Shown here: positions 1 to 9,799 of the stretch, one piece after another | How the letters are laid out: each line of letters starts with the position of its first letter | Numbering within the stretch: position 1 is the stretch's first letter | Source of the DNA: Diplosphaera chodatii | Lineage: Eukaryota; Chlorophyta; Trebouxiophyceae; Prasiolales; Stichococcaceae | Length of the DNA: 64,000 nucleotides | Assembly (NCBI GenBank): GCA_032358165.1 | Contig: JAALGY010000041.1 | Location: forward strand, 992,001 to 1,056,000 | Direction: 5' to 3' | Made by a program: the position numbers and the translations under genes | The notes under the pieces: model-generated | Database searches by the model: none | The model's input: only the letters and a program-made list of their open reading frames with translations | Told to the model about the DNA's origin: nothing

Positions 1-251
1 TGCAGCAGAAGGATGGTGTGTGTGAGATGAGTCTGTTTGCAAGGTTTGCAAGCAGGTTGAGGGGTGTAGAGCGCAGGGTTGCGTGGTTTGACGGGGTTGG
101 TTGGTTGGGTGCGGTTGGCCTCCTGTGAGCGTGCTGCCGGACACCGGGCAGCGCGGGATCCTTCGCGGTTGTTGTAGAGAGCCTGTATGTGGCCAGAGAG
201 CGTGTATAGAACGTGCGCAGGAAACCCTTCCGAGTATGCAAACGGAAAAGT
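1..251 (-). mobile_element. LINE-A 5' end fragment (runs off left edge)
   Basis: The reverse complement of this stretch matches 11,548-11,797, the 5' leader of the nearly full-length LINE-A copy, with scattered substitutions. The match starts at the same base in both places (ACTTTTCCGTTTGC, at 251 on the minus strand and at 11,548 on the plus strand). Next to it here is LINE-B RT coding sequence, next to it there is truncated LINE-A. Two unrelated flanks meeting the same first base is good evidence that this base is the true LINE-A 5' end. The rest of this copy lies outside the window. Confidence 0.7.
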
Positions 252-2393
252 GTGTATGTGATGCCGGTGGCGGCACTGGTGTGGGCGGGTTGCCGGGCAG
301 CCGAGCCGAACAACAGGGACTTGGTCTTGGTGGGGTTGAGCTGGGCGCCCCAGGCGGCAGCGAAGGCAGCAACAGGTCCTTCGATGACCTTGTCGCAGTC
401 CGCTGCGGAGGCGGCGTGGATGGTGGTGTCGTCGGCGTGCATGTGGCAAGGGGGAGCAGCTCCGCCAAAGGGGAGGGCGATGGGTTGCACGGCACCAGCG
501 GCGACCATGCATCGAGTGAGGGCGGCAAGAGTCTGGAGCTGCAGGATGTAGAGCAGTGACGAGGGGGGGCTGCCTTGGAGTGCGCCGCTGTTGATGGGAA
601 TGGGGTCGGTGGGGGCGCCGTTGACGCGGATGCGCCCAAGGGTGTCGGTCATAAAGAGGGCAGCCCAGCGCTGGGCGCCCTCTCCAAACCGCATGGCCTC
701 CATGACCCTCAGGGTCCAGGCTCGGTCCATCCAGTCGAAGGCCTTGGCGAAGTCGAGGAAGAGCATGGCTCCATCGGTGTCATGGGTGGTGAGGAGGTCG
801 GCGAGCTCGGTGTGGTTGAGGATGTTGTCGCCAATCCAGCGGCCGGGGAGGAAGCCAGTCTGTGTGGGGTCAATGACGGGTCCAAGGGCGTGGGCGAGGC
901 GGGTGGCAAAGGCGCGGGAAGCGATCTTGACGTCGGCGTTGATGCCTGCGATAGGTCGGCGGTTGGCGAGGTCGCGGGCATCGCCTCGCTTTGGGACGAG
1001 GGTGTAGTCGGAGGTGCGCTGACGAGGCGACATGGTGGGCCGGGCACCAGCCGTGTGGCAGGCATTGAGGGCTCGTGTGAGGGGGAGGCCGAGCTTGTCC
1101 CAGAGTTGGACGTACAGCTCAGCTGGCAGGCCGTCCGGACCAGGGCTCTTGCCGCGTTGTGCCGCGCGGGCGGCGGCCGCGAGCTCCTTGTGTGTGAGTG
1201 GCTCGTCGCAGGCGGCAGCATCGGCGGCAGCGACGGTGGCGTCGAGGGAGGCAAGGAGCTGGTCCTGAGCGGCGCGGCATGTTGGGCGGGCGGCGAAGTG
1301 GCGGGTGTAGTGGTCGGCGATGAGCTGTTGGGCGTGGGCGAGGCCGTCGGCCGTGTCAAGGCCGACATACATGCCATTGCTGGAGTCCAGCACCGAGGTG
1401 AAGGTGGTGTCGCTGAAGTGGCGGGGGTCGCAGCGAGCGTGGAAGTAGTGAGTGGGCTTCTCGAAGAACATGAGCTCCAACGCCCGGGCGCGATCTAGTG
1501 CAAGCTGGGCGTGGCGGTCGTGGTGGGCTTGCAGGGCGTCGGCAGCGGTGTGGAAGGCGGCGCGTGCAGCGTCGCGAGCATTGTCTGTCGCAGCGATGGG
1601 CAGCTGAGAAGCTGCAAAGGCGACGGCCTCTTGCTGGTGCCGAAGCTCCAGGCGTCTGCGACGCGTGTCGGCGGCAGTGCGCCGCTGGGCGAGCAGGCGG
1701 ATGCAGGAGAGCATGTCCTCCAACAGCCCTTGCGGGTCGGTGTCGCGCAGCTCCGGGGGGGCGGCGCCGTCGTCGGGAGAGGGCGAGGCGTGCTGGCTTG
1801 CGGCGGCCAGGAGGCGGAGGAAGTCGGCGGCCCGGCGCGAGGAGTCTTGCTGATGGAGCCTGTCGGCCATAAGGCGGTCGAGGGCATTTTCCAGCTCAGT
1901 GACGAAGTCGGCGTCTGCGAGGAGGGGGAGGGGGAAGCGCCATGGTGGGCGAGCCCGCAGCACCGAACCGGGGAGCGTGAAGGCGAAGGTGACGCCGCGG
2001 TGGTCGCTGAGGAAGTCGTCGACGATGGTGGCGTGTGGTTGATGGTGGAGGAGGGCCTCAGCGACCAGCCACTTGTCGAGTCGCGAGGCGCCATGGTCGG
2101 CGTTGCGAGAGACGAAGGAGAAGTCGGTGGCAGGGTGGGGGTGGCAGTGCCGCCAGGCATCAGCCAGGCCGGCGGAGGTGGCGAGGTGTTGCAGCTCAGG
2201 GGCGCCGACCAGTCGACCGGATCGCCGGCTAGCGGTGGGGGTGGCATCATGGACGGTGTCGATGCAGTTGAAGTCGCCGCACAAGAGGACCGTGCGGTGG
2301 CTGTCGGCGGACGGCAGGTCTCCGGCAAGGGTGGGGATGAAGGCCAGGCGTGGGTGTTGATCGCATGGCGTGTAGGCGGTGATGACGGAGTAC

Positions 2394-2404
2394 AGGTGAC
2401 CATG
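2394..2404. repeat. Target-site duplication of M copy 1 (tail side)
   Basis: AGGTGACCATG, identical to 3,499-3,509. It lies immediately next to the (CAAA)n tail of M copy 1. Confidence 0.9.
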
Positions 2405-3498
2405 TTTGTTTGTTTGTTTGTTGTTTGTTTTTTACAAAGGGCGTCCAGACCAGAAGCAAGCTCAAGAACGAGGCTCTGCGGCACAATGCGGCTTCTCACG
2501 TGTGAACATGAGGGCGGCTGAGTATGTTACCAAAACGTCATGTTCGAAATATGTCAATGGAGGACACTGAAACCACAAGGGAATGCAGGGCCCATGAGAC
2601 CAGCGCAAGGCAATAGTCCCGATGAGGAAGGCTACCTAATGGTCGTACAAGTGCGGGGACCTAGCGGCGGCGGCAGCAATGCCACGCACACGCGGCTGAG
2701 TCGCACCGCTGCAGGTCTATCATCCTAGAAATGTCGTAACGTCTGTGTGTCCACGTGCCACGGCACCCGCGGGTAAACCCAGAAAACCCCGCGCAGACAT
2801 GCAGGGACCGGTTGCGTACAAGTACGCCGAGCTCTGGGCCCGTGGGACCGGATACGCCGCGAGGCGCCCTGCATGCTGGTGAAAGCAACCAAACCCAAAG
2901 GGACTGAGGGCTGGCGCTGGCAAACAACAGAGGGCTGGCGGCTGACGCCGCAGGCTGTCCGATATGCACAACACCGGGCACCAGGGTCTTCTGAGGCAGG
3001 TGCTCCCATCCGCGCGGGCTCCGCGGGTGGCCGCTGCTAGGTGTTGTCATGCTACTAAGGTCTTGGTCTTGCTCTTGCTCTTGTTCTTGATCTTGGCCCA
3101 GTGCCGACTGGGCAGATGAGGTACGGGCGTATAGGTAAGGGTGAGTGGTGGTGGGAGTCCAGGATGGGACCGAAGGTGAAGGTGAAGGCGACTGCGGGCT
3201 CGCAGGCGAGGTGCGAGGGTGTAGGTGACGGTGAGTGGTGGTGGGAGTCCAAGATGGGACCGGAAGTGAAGGTGAAGGCGATGGCGGGCGCTGGCAGGTG
3301 AGGTGTGGGGGTGTAGGTGAAGGTGAGCGGCGGTGGGAGTTCGGTATGGGACCGAAAGTGAAGGTGAAGGCGACGGCGGGTGCTGGCAGATGAGGTGTGA
3401 GGGTGTAGGTGAGGGTGAGCGGCGGTGGGAGTCCGGTATGGGATCGAAAGTGAAGGTGGAGGCGACGGCGGGTGCTGGCAGATGAGGTGTGGGGGTGT
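2405..3498 (-). mobile_element. Element M copy 1, short-head retroposon with TSD
   Basis: Reading on the minus strand: a head of about 4.2 units of the 92-bp minisatellite (3,498 to about 3,110), a unique body (about 3,110-2,436), and a tail of TTTG repeats on the plus strand, i.e. (CAAA)n on the sense strand (2,405-2,434). The direct repeat AGGTGACCATG flanks it at 2,394-2,404 and 3,499-3,509. Target is LINE-B ORF2: the coding frame FALHG...HLYSVITAY rejoins exactly when the element and one repeat copy are removed. TSD plus A-rich tail is the signature of target-primed reverse transcription. No ORF encoding a transposition enzyme is present, so it is non-autonomous or 5'-truncated. Confidence 0.9.
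3110..3498 (-). repeat. 92-bp minisatellite head of M copy 1
   Basis: About 4.2 tandem units, the shortest head seen. The sense-strand array opens with ACACCC followed by CACACCTCATCTGCCAGC, the same unit phase at which the huge copy 3 array starts (18,832). The units match those at 5,532-9,799 and 18,831-26,240 with scattered substitutions. Confidence 0.9.
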
Positions 3499-3509
3499 AG
3501 GTGACCATG
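3499..3509. repeat. Target-site duplication of M copy 1 (head side)
   Basis: AGGTGACCATG, identical to 2,394-2,404. It abuts the first minisatellite unit of M copy 1. Confidence 0.9.
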
Positions 3510-3886
3510 GAGTGCGAAGTCGACGCGAAGTCGGCGGCCGTCGTCTGTGCTGGGGCCGACTTCGTCGACGGCAGTGCAGCCGCAGGACTCGCGGATGAGG
3601 ATGGCCACCCCGGCGGTGGCACGTCGGCGCCGTTCGCCGGGGTCAGTGGTGGCGGCGGGGCCCCGCCGCCAGAAGGACCAGCCTGGCCAGGGCTGGCCCG
3701 GGGCCGCCCCCGTTTGCGCCCACTGGTTGCCGTCGTCAGAGGCACGTTGATGTGTCTCCTGGAGGCAGATGACGTCCCAGGGCCCGTTGGTCAGCGTCGC
3801 GAAGAGAGCGCGGCGCTTGTCCAAGTCGGCGAGCCCGTTGACGTTCAGTGACAGCAGGCGCAGGCGGGGGCGGTCGGCGTGGGCGC

Positions 3887-5268
3887 TCATGGCGCCCCGC
3901 CGCGGCGCCCTGCGGCGCCGCGGCCAGTCTGTGGGTCGAAGTCGGCGGCGGTGGAGGCCCGGCCTGCAGCCCAGCGGGGCAGCGAGGGTAGCCAGTAGGC
4001 GCTGGGGCGGCTGCTGAGGCGGCCGCTCCTGGTGACTGTCGGGGAGGGTGACAGCGCGCCCTGGCTCCGCGTCATGGCCGCATGCGACCGCCAGGTGCCC
4101 GGCAGGTCGGCATCGTGGCGGGCGGCGCATGTGCGGGCCGTCCGCTGCCGGCGAGGCTGCAGCCAGGGCTGCTCCGGCGGGGCTGGTGATGGCGAAGTGG
4201 TGAGGGGCACGGGGCCCGGCTCCCTGTTGCAACGGGCGATGTCGGCGAGGGTGGTCTGGCGGTTTGCCCAGTGGCAACGCCAGCGGTTGGTGGTTGCCGT
4301 GAGGAGATGGAGGGCGACGGGTGTCAGGGGAACGCCGTGTGAGCGGTGTCGGTCGAGGTCGGATGCTGGCAGGGAGGAGGCCCACTCGGTGAGGATGTGG
4401 TCGAGAGGGGCGTGAGCGTCTGTGCCGTCCATGTGCAACACCTCCGACAACAGGGCCAAGTGGCCCGCTTCCATGACACAGCTGTCGGGCCTCGAGGCGA
4501 TGGCCACGTCGACGTCTGTGTGGGGGACCCAGTGTCCGGCCGGTGGGCAGCTGTCGTCGTGGCGGCGAAGGATGCGGTCGAGTGATGGCAGCAGCGCGCC
4601 AGGGATGGCAAGTCCAGTACCGCAAGTGGTCCAGGTGTTCCAGAGCACCGGCTCTGACTGGCGGGCCTCCTGCAGGGCGGCGGCAGCCGCCTGTGGCGAG
4701 AGCGCCGGAGCCAGATCGACCAGGTGGGAGGGAAGCCCTCGGGGATGGGATCATGCACCATCTCTGAGTGCCGGGTGGTGGGGGCCGGTGCGGCTGGACC
4801 GCCGGACGGCGGTGCTAGCAGCGGAGGTGCCGCTGTACGGCTGCGGGCACGAGTGGAGACGCCCGTGAAGCCAAGCCCAGTGGGGCTTGCGCCAATGCGG
4901 CCGAGGGTAGAGGCCGCGGTGGGGGCCCTCAGGCGGCTGTGGACAGCCGCATAGCTGGACACCTGTCGTGCAGCTCGGGCGGAGCCGTCCAGAGTGGCAA
5001 CGTCAGTCTCCATGGCGGCGACGCCAGCGTCTGTCGCTGGAGCTGGGGGCAACTGGGGAAACACCCGAATGGGAGGGTCAGCGTCCGCAGCGGCGGGGCC
5101 CATGGGGCCCATGGGGCCCAAGAGGTCGCCTGTGCGACGCCGCTGTGCTGGGGGGGGTGGCTGGTCGTCGGCTACTGATGCTGTGTCAGTGCCGTCGCTG
5201 TCGAGCATGGGGTGGCCAGCATCGTGGGAGCCGCCATCGTCGCCCGGAGGAGCCTCCGTGTCGCTCAT
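3887..5268 (-). pseudogene. LINE-B ORF1 (Pro/Ala-rich), frameshifted
   Basis: First in-frame ATG is at 5,268 (MSDTEAPPGDDGG). The N-terminal half is rich in Pro, Ala, Ser and acidic residues; no CCHC knuckle is seen. The frame carrying the N-terminus ends in sense near 4,735, where the coding signal moves to another frame (SHLVDLAPALSPQAAAAALQ, then VPHTDVDVAIASRPDSCVME). A single frameshift is the simplest explanation. The second frame ends at TGA 3,889-3,887, overlapping the ORF2 ATG (3,890-3,888) as ATGA. By position it is the RNA-binding ORF1 protein of the LINE, but no domain can be named. Confidence 0.55.
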
Positions 5269-5462
5269 GGGTGAAGCACCATCGTCAGAGGGGGCGGTGG
5301 CGGGCGTCTCGGTGGCCCGAGAGGCAGCTCTCCTGCTGGCGACGTCGGGTGCCGGTGTGGCGGCGGCAGCTGGTGGCGGTGGCGACGGCGGTCGCGGAGG
5401 TGGGGGGCGTTGCTGGTGGGGTGACTGGCGGGGGGGTGTGATGGGGCGGGGGGGTGTGATCA

Positions 5463-5531
5463 CTTCGTCACTGAGCTGGAAAATGCCCTCGACCGCCTTA
5501 TGGCCGACAGGCTCCATCAGCAAGTCTCCTC
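5463..5531 (+). mobile_element. LINE-B ORF2 fragment, plus strand (left of M copy 2)
   Basis: Encodes TELENALDRLMADRLHQQ, the same peptide that the minus-strand LINE-B ORF2 encodes around 1,907-1,850. It is joined head to head to the 5' end of the minus-strand LINE-B at about 5,462 and is split from its continuation (10,519-10,556) by M copy 2. Confidence 0.8.
5520..5531. repeat. Target-site duplication of M copy 2 (head side)
   Basis: GCAAGTCTCCTC, repeated at 10,508-10,519. The last base could also belong to the array, so the duplication is 11-12 bp. Confidence 0.85.
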
Positions 5532-5942
5532 ACCTGCCAGCACCCGCCGTCGCCTTCACCTTCACTTTCGGTCCCATCCTGGACTCCCACCGCCGCTCAC
5601 CTTCGCTACACCCTCGCACTTCACCTGCCAGCACCCGCCGTCGCCTTCCCCTTCACTTTCGGTCCCATCCTGGACTCCCACCGCCGCTCACCGTCACCTA
5701 CACCCTCACACCTCACCTACCAGCACCCGCCGTCGCCTTCACCTTCACTTTCAGTCCCATCCTGGACTCCCACCGCCGCTCAGCGTCACCTACACCCTCA
5801 CACCTCACCTGCCAGCACCCGCCGTCGCCTTCACCTTCACTTTCAGTCCCATCCTGGACTCCCACCGCCGCTCACCCTCACTTACACCCTCACACCTCAC
5901 CTACCAGCACCCGCCGTCGCCTTCACCTTCACTTTCGGTCCC
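5532..5942 (+). repeat. 92-bp minisatellite, first part of M copy 2 head
   Basis: About 4.5 units. The array starts 18 bases further into the unit than in copies 1 and 3. It is interrupted by LINE-A at 5,943 and resumes at 6,893 in a consistent phase (left side ends in GGTCCC, right side begins CATACTGG, as in intact units). Confidence 0.9.
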
Positions 5943-6892
5943 GGTTGTGCGGTAGTGGCATGGACACTTGTGAGCTTGTCCATCGGAAGTTTCTTCGGTC
6001 TGTTCTTGGAGTGCGTACAGGCACTCCCAACGTGGCGGTGTTGGGGGAGCTTGGGCGATTCCCGGTGGCACACACGGCAACGCTGGCCATCTGCCGGTTC
6101 TGGAACCGGCTGGTCGCAATGCCGGACACACGCCTCACCAAGCAGGCTTTCCTGGAGAACTGTGCTGTGGCCACCCGGCCGGGGCGCAGCAAGACCAGCT
6201 CAGCATGCTGGGCTGCCCAGGTGTGCTCGTTCCTGCACTTCATGTCACCCATCGTTGACGGCGTGCCGCAGCACATTGACACTTCGGTTGTCAGTGCACA
6301 CCTGCAGCGCCGCACATTCGATGCTGTGAATGGCAGCGACCTGCGCAAAGTGCGTGAGTGGCTGGGAGTCAGGGGCCCTGTGAACGGTGACAACTACCAG
6401 CTGGCCGGCTACTTGCAGGCAGTCGCCTCCAAGACCGGTCGTCGGCGGTTAGCACAGTTTCGGATGGGCAGTCACATGCTGGGGGTGGAAACAGGGAGGT
6501 GGCAGCGTCTGCCGCGGGCAGAGCGGCTGTGTCAGCGGTGTAGCTGCGGCGTGGTGGATGATGAGGCGCACATGGTCTGGGGGTGTCCTGCTCTAGTAGA
6601 TCAGAGGGTGCAGCATTCTGAGCTGTTTCAGGACAGCGACATCACCTCAGTGGCGGACTTTATGCAGCAGGATGCCGGGCAACTGGCAGCCTTTCTGCGG
6701 GTTTGTCATGATCATTGTGCAGAGTTGGAGGGGTGTACATCCAACCGGGATTGAGTGGACCCATTCTGTCAGCGGGGAGTGAACGGTTTCGGACACGACT
6801 CGTTGTGCATGTTGCTCTGGGTTATTCCGCCAGAGCCTGTGGCTAGGCCAAAATGGCCCACCACCAGTATGTAATCAATGTCAATGTCAATG
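5943..6892 (+). mobile_element. LINE-A copy a, 5'-truncated, nested in M copy 2
   Basis: Matches the 3' part of LINE-A (equivalent to 16,070 onward), including the end of ORF2 (stop at 6,754) and the complete 3' UTR of about 120 bp. The coding frame (CGSGMDTCELVHRKFLRSV to TSNRD) is intact over its length and contains the CQRCSCGVVDDEAHMVWGC cysteine/histidine motif. The 3' UTR ends with a small hairpin (GGCCA-AAA-TGGCC, about 6,847-6,859), then TATGTAATCAATG and a tail of TCAATG repeats. Any target duplication is at most about 3 bp. Confidence 0.85.
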
Positions 6893-9799
6893 CCATACTG
6901 GACTCCCACCGCCGCTCACCCTCACCTACACCCTCACACCTCACCTACCAGCACCCGCCGTCGCCTTCACCTTCACTTTCGGTCCCATACTGGACTCCCA
7001 CCGCCGCTCACCTTCACCTACACCCTCACACCTCACCTACCAGCACCCGCCGTCGCCTTCACCTTCACTTTCAGTCCCATCCTGGACTCCCACCGCCGCT
7101 CACCCTCACTTACACCCTCACACCTCACCTGCCAGCACCCGCCGTCGCCTTCGCCTTCACTTTCAGTCCCATCCTGGACTCCCACCGCCGCTCACCCTCA
7201 CCTACACCCTCGCACCTCACCTGCCAGCACCCGCCGTCACCTTCACCTTCACTTTCGGTCCCATCCTGGACTCCCACTGCCACTCACCTTCACCTACACC
7301 CTCACACCTCACCTACCAGCACCCGCCGTCGCCTTCGCCTTCACTTTCGGTCCCATCCTGGACTCCCACCGCCGCTCACCATCACCTACACCCTCGCACC
7401 TCACCTGCCAGCACCCGCCGTCGCCTTCACCTTCACTTTCAGTCCCATCCTGGACTCCCACCGCCGCTCACCCTCACCTACACCCTCACACCTCACCTGC
7501 CAGCACCCGCCGTCGCCATCACCTTCACTTTCGGTCCCATACCGGACTCCCACCGCCGCTCACCCTCACCTACACCCTCACACCTCACCTGCCAGCACCC
7601 GTCATCGCCTTCACCTTCACTTTCGGTCCCATACCGGACTCCCACCGCCACTCACCCTCACCTACACCCTCACACCTCACCTGCCAGCACCCGTCGTCGC
7701 CTTCACCTTCACTTTCGGTCCCATCCTGGACTCCCACCGCCGCTCACCCTCACCTACACCCTCACACCTCACCTACCAGCACCCGCCGTCGCCTTCACCT
7801 TCACCTTCGGTCCCATCCTGGACTCCCACCGCCGCTCACCTTCGCCTACACCCTCGCACTTCACCTGCCAGCACCCGCCGTCGCCTTCCCCTTCACTTTC
7901 GGTCCCATCCTGGACTCCCACCGCCGCTCACCGTCACCTACACCCTCACACCTCATCTGCCAGCCGCCGCCGTCGCCTTCACCTTCACTTTCAGTCCCAT
8001 GCTGGACTCCCACCGCCGCTCAGCGTCACCTATACCCTCACACCTCACCTACCAGCACCCGCCGTCGCCTTCACCTCCACCTTCAGTCCCATTCTGGACT
8101 CCCACCGCCGCTCAGCGTCACCTACACCCTCACACCTCACCTGCCAGCACCCGCCGTCGCCTTCACCTTCACTTTCGGTCCCATACCGGACTCCCACCGC
8201 CGCTCACCCTCACCTACACCCACACACCTCACCTGCCAGCACCCGTCATCGCCTTCACCTTCACTTTCGGTCCCATACCGGACTCCCACCGCCACTCACC
8301 CTCACCTACACCCTCACACCTCACCTGCCAGCACCCGCCGTCGCCTTCACCTTCACTTTCGGTCCCATCCTGGACTCCCACTGCCACTCACCTTCACCTA
8401 CACCCTCACACCTCACCTACCAGCACCCGCCGTCGCCTTCGCCTTCACTTTCGGTCCCATCCTGGACTCCCACCGCCGCTCACCATCACCTACACCCTCG
8501 CACCTCACCTGCCAGCACCCGCCGTCGCCTTCACCTTCACTTTCAGTCCCATCCTGGACTCCCACCGCCGCTCACCCTCACCTACACCCTCACACCTCAC
8601 CTGCCAGCACCCGCCGTCGCCATCACCTTCACTTTCGGTCCCATACCGGACTCCCACCGCCGCTCACCCTCACCTACACCCTCACACCTCACCTGCCAGC
8701 ACCCGTCATCGCCTTCACCTTCACTTTCGGTCCCATACCGGACTCCCACCGCCACTCACCCTCACCTACACCCTCACACCTCACCTGCCAGCACCCGTCG
8801 TCGCCTTCACCTTCACTTTCGGTCCCATCCTGGACTCCCACCGCCGCTCACCCTCACCTACACCCTCACACCTCACCTACCAGCACCCGCCGTCGCCTTC
8901 ACCTTCACCTTCGGTCCCATCCTGGACTCCCACCGCCGCTCACCTTCGCCTACACCCTCGCACTTCACCTGCCAGCACCCGCCGTCGCCTTCCCCTTCAC
9001 TTTCGGTCCCATCCTGGACTCCCACCGCCGCTCACCGTCACCTACACCCTCACACCTCATCTGCCAGCCGCCGCCGTCGCCTTCACCTTCACTTTCAGTC
9101 CCATGCTGGACTCCCACCGCCGCTCAGCGTCACCTATACCCTCACACCTCACCTACCAGCACCCGCCGTCGCCTTCACCTCCACCTTCAGTCCCATTCTG
9201 GACTCCCACCGCCGCTCAGCGTCACCTACACCCTCACACCTCACCTGCCAGCACCCGCCGTCGCCTTCACCTTCACTTTCGGTCCCATACCGGACTCCCA
9301 CCGCCGCTCACCCTCACCTACACCCACACACCTCACCTGCCAGCACCCGTCATCGCCTTCACCTTCACTTTCGGTCCCATACCGGACTCCCACCGCCACT
9401 CACCCTCACCTACACCCTCACACCTCACCTGCCAGCACCCGCCGTCGCCTTCACCTTCACTTTCGGTCCCATCCTGGACTCCCACTGCCACTCACCTTCA
9501 CCTACACCCTCACACCTCACCTGCCAGCGCCCGCCATCGCCTTCGCCTTCAACTCCGGTCCCATCCTGGACTCCCACCGCCGCTCACCTTCACCTACACC
9601 CTCACACCTCACCTGCCAGCCGCCGCCGTCGCCTTCACCTTCACTTTCGGTCCCATCCTGGACTCCCACCGCCGCTCACCCTCACCTACACCCTCACACC
9701 TCACCTACCAGCACCCGCCGTCGCCTTCACCATCACCCTCAGTCCCATCCTGGATCCCACCACCACTCACCCTCACCCTTACACCCGTACCTCGCCTGC
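6893..9799 (+). repeat. 92-bp minisatellite, main array of M copy 2
   Basis: About 31.5 head-to-tail units; a representative unit is 7,082-7,173 (CTGGACTCCC to next CTGGACTCCC = 92 bp). Units vary at a few recurrent positions (ACCTGCC/ACCTACC, CCGTCGCC/CCATCGCC, TTTCGG/TTTCAG). All three plus-strand frames are stop-free for roughly 3 kb. Because 92 is not a multiple of three, a frame repeats only every three units (276 bp), giving a 92-residue protein period rich in Pro, Ser, Thr and His. The last units degrade toward a purine-rich AAGAACAAGAGCAAG stretch where the M body starts. Confidence 0.92.
7261..9468 (+). repeat. Higher-order repeat, 1,104 bp x 2 (12 units each)
   Basis: The block 7,261-8,364 is followed by a near-identical block 8,365-9,468; for example the variant CCCACTGCCACTCACC occurs at 7,271 and 8,375. 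1,104 = 12 x 92, so a 12-unit segment duplicated in tandem. The start of a third copy is visible after 9,469 before it diverges. Confidence 0.85.

Larger units (their letters stand above)
252..3890 (-). pseudogene. LINE-B ORF2: APE endonuclease + reverse transcriptase, interrupted
   Basis: Starts at ATG 3,890 (MSAHADRPRLRLLSLNVNGL). Endonuclease motifs in order: LSLNVNG, ICLQETH, then after the M insertion LLCGDFN, RLDKWLVAE and SDHRGV, so the catalytic Asn, Glu, GDFN and SDH are all present. RT motifs follow: GKSPGPDGLPAE, RPIAGINADVKIA, QTGFLPGRWIGDN, LFLDFAKAFDWMDR (about 764-716), GALQGSPPSSLLY, CHMHADDTTI and LNPTKTKSLLF. The catalytic box reads HADD, with His in the usual Tyr/Phe position. 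The frame is open from 2,404 to 252. The RT thumb and C-terminus are missing because LINE-A sequence begins at 251. It is dead in this copy because of M and the 3' truncation, but little else is broken. Confidence 0.85.
252..5462 (-). mobile_element. LINE-B, APE-type non-LTR retrotransposon, interrupted
   Basis: Minus-strand element with ORF1 (about 5,268-3,887) and ORF2 (3,890-252), interrupted by element M copy 1 (2,405-3,498) and cut short at 252 by a LINE-A insertion. The 5' boundary near 5,462 abuts, head to head, a plus-strand fragment of LINE-B ORF2. Endonuclease and RT domains are both recognisable. No 3' end or tail of this family is seen, so its tail type is unknown. Removing M and one target-site copy restores the reading frame across the insertion, so ORF2 was open from 3,890 to at least 252 before M landed. 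Confidence 0.85.

Noticed and set aside
575..2521. Long Gly/Val/Glu-rich plus-strand frames
   Set aside because: They are antisense to the LINE-B ORF2, whose minus-strand frame has all the endonuclease and RT motifs.
5455..5531. Twin-priming inversion of one LINE-B insertion
   Set aside because: The plus-strand fragment duplicates a part also present in the minus-strand copy, so a single twin-primed cDNA cannot explain both.
6893..9799. CRISPR-like regular repeats
   Set aside because: The unit is a continuous 92-bp tandem repeat with no unique spacers, in a eukaryotic retroelement context.
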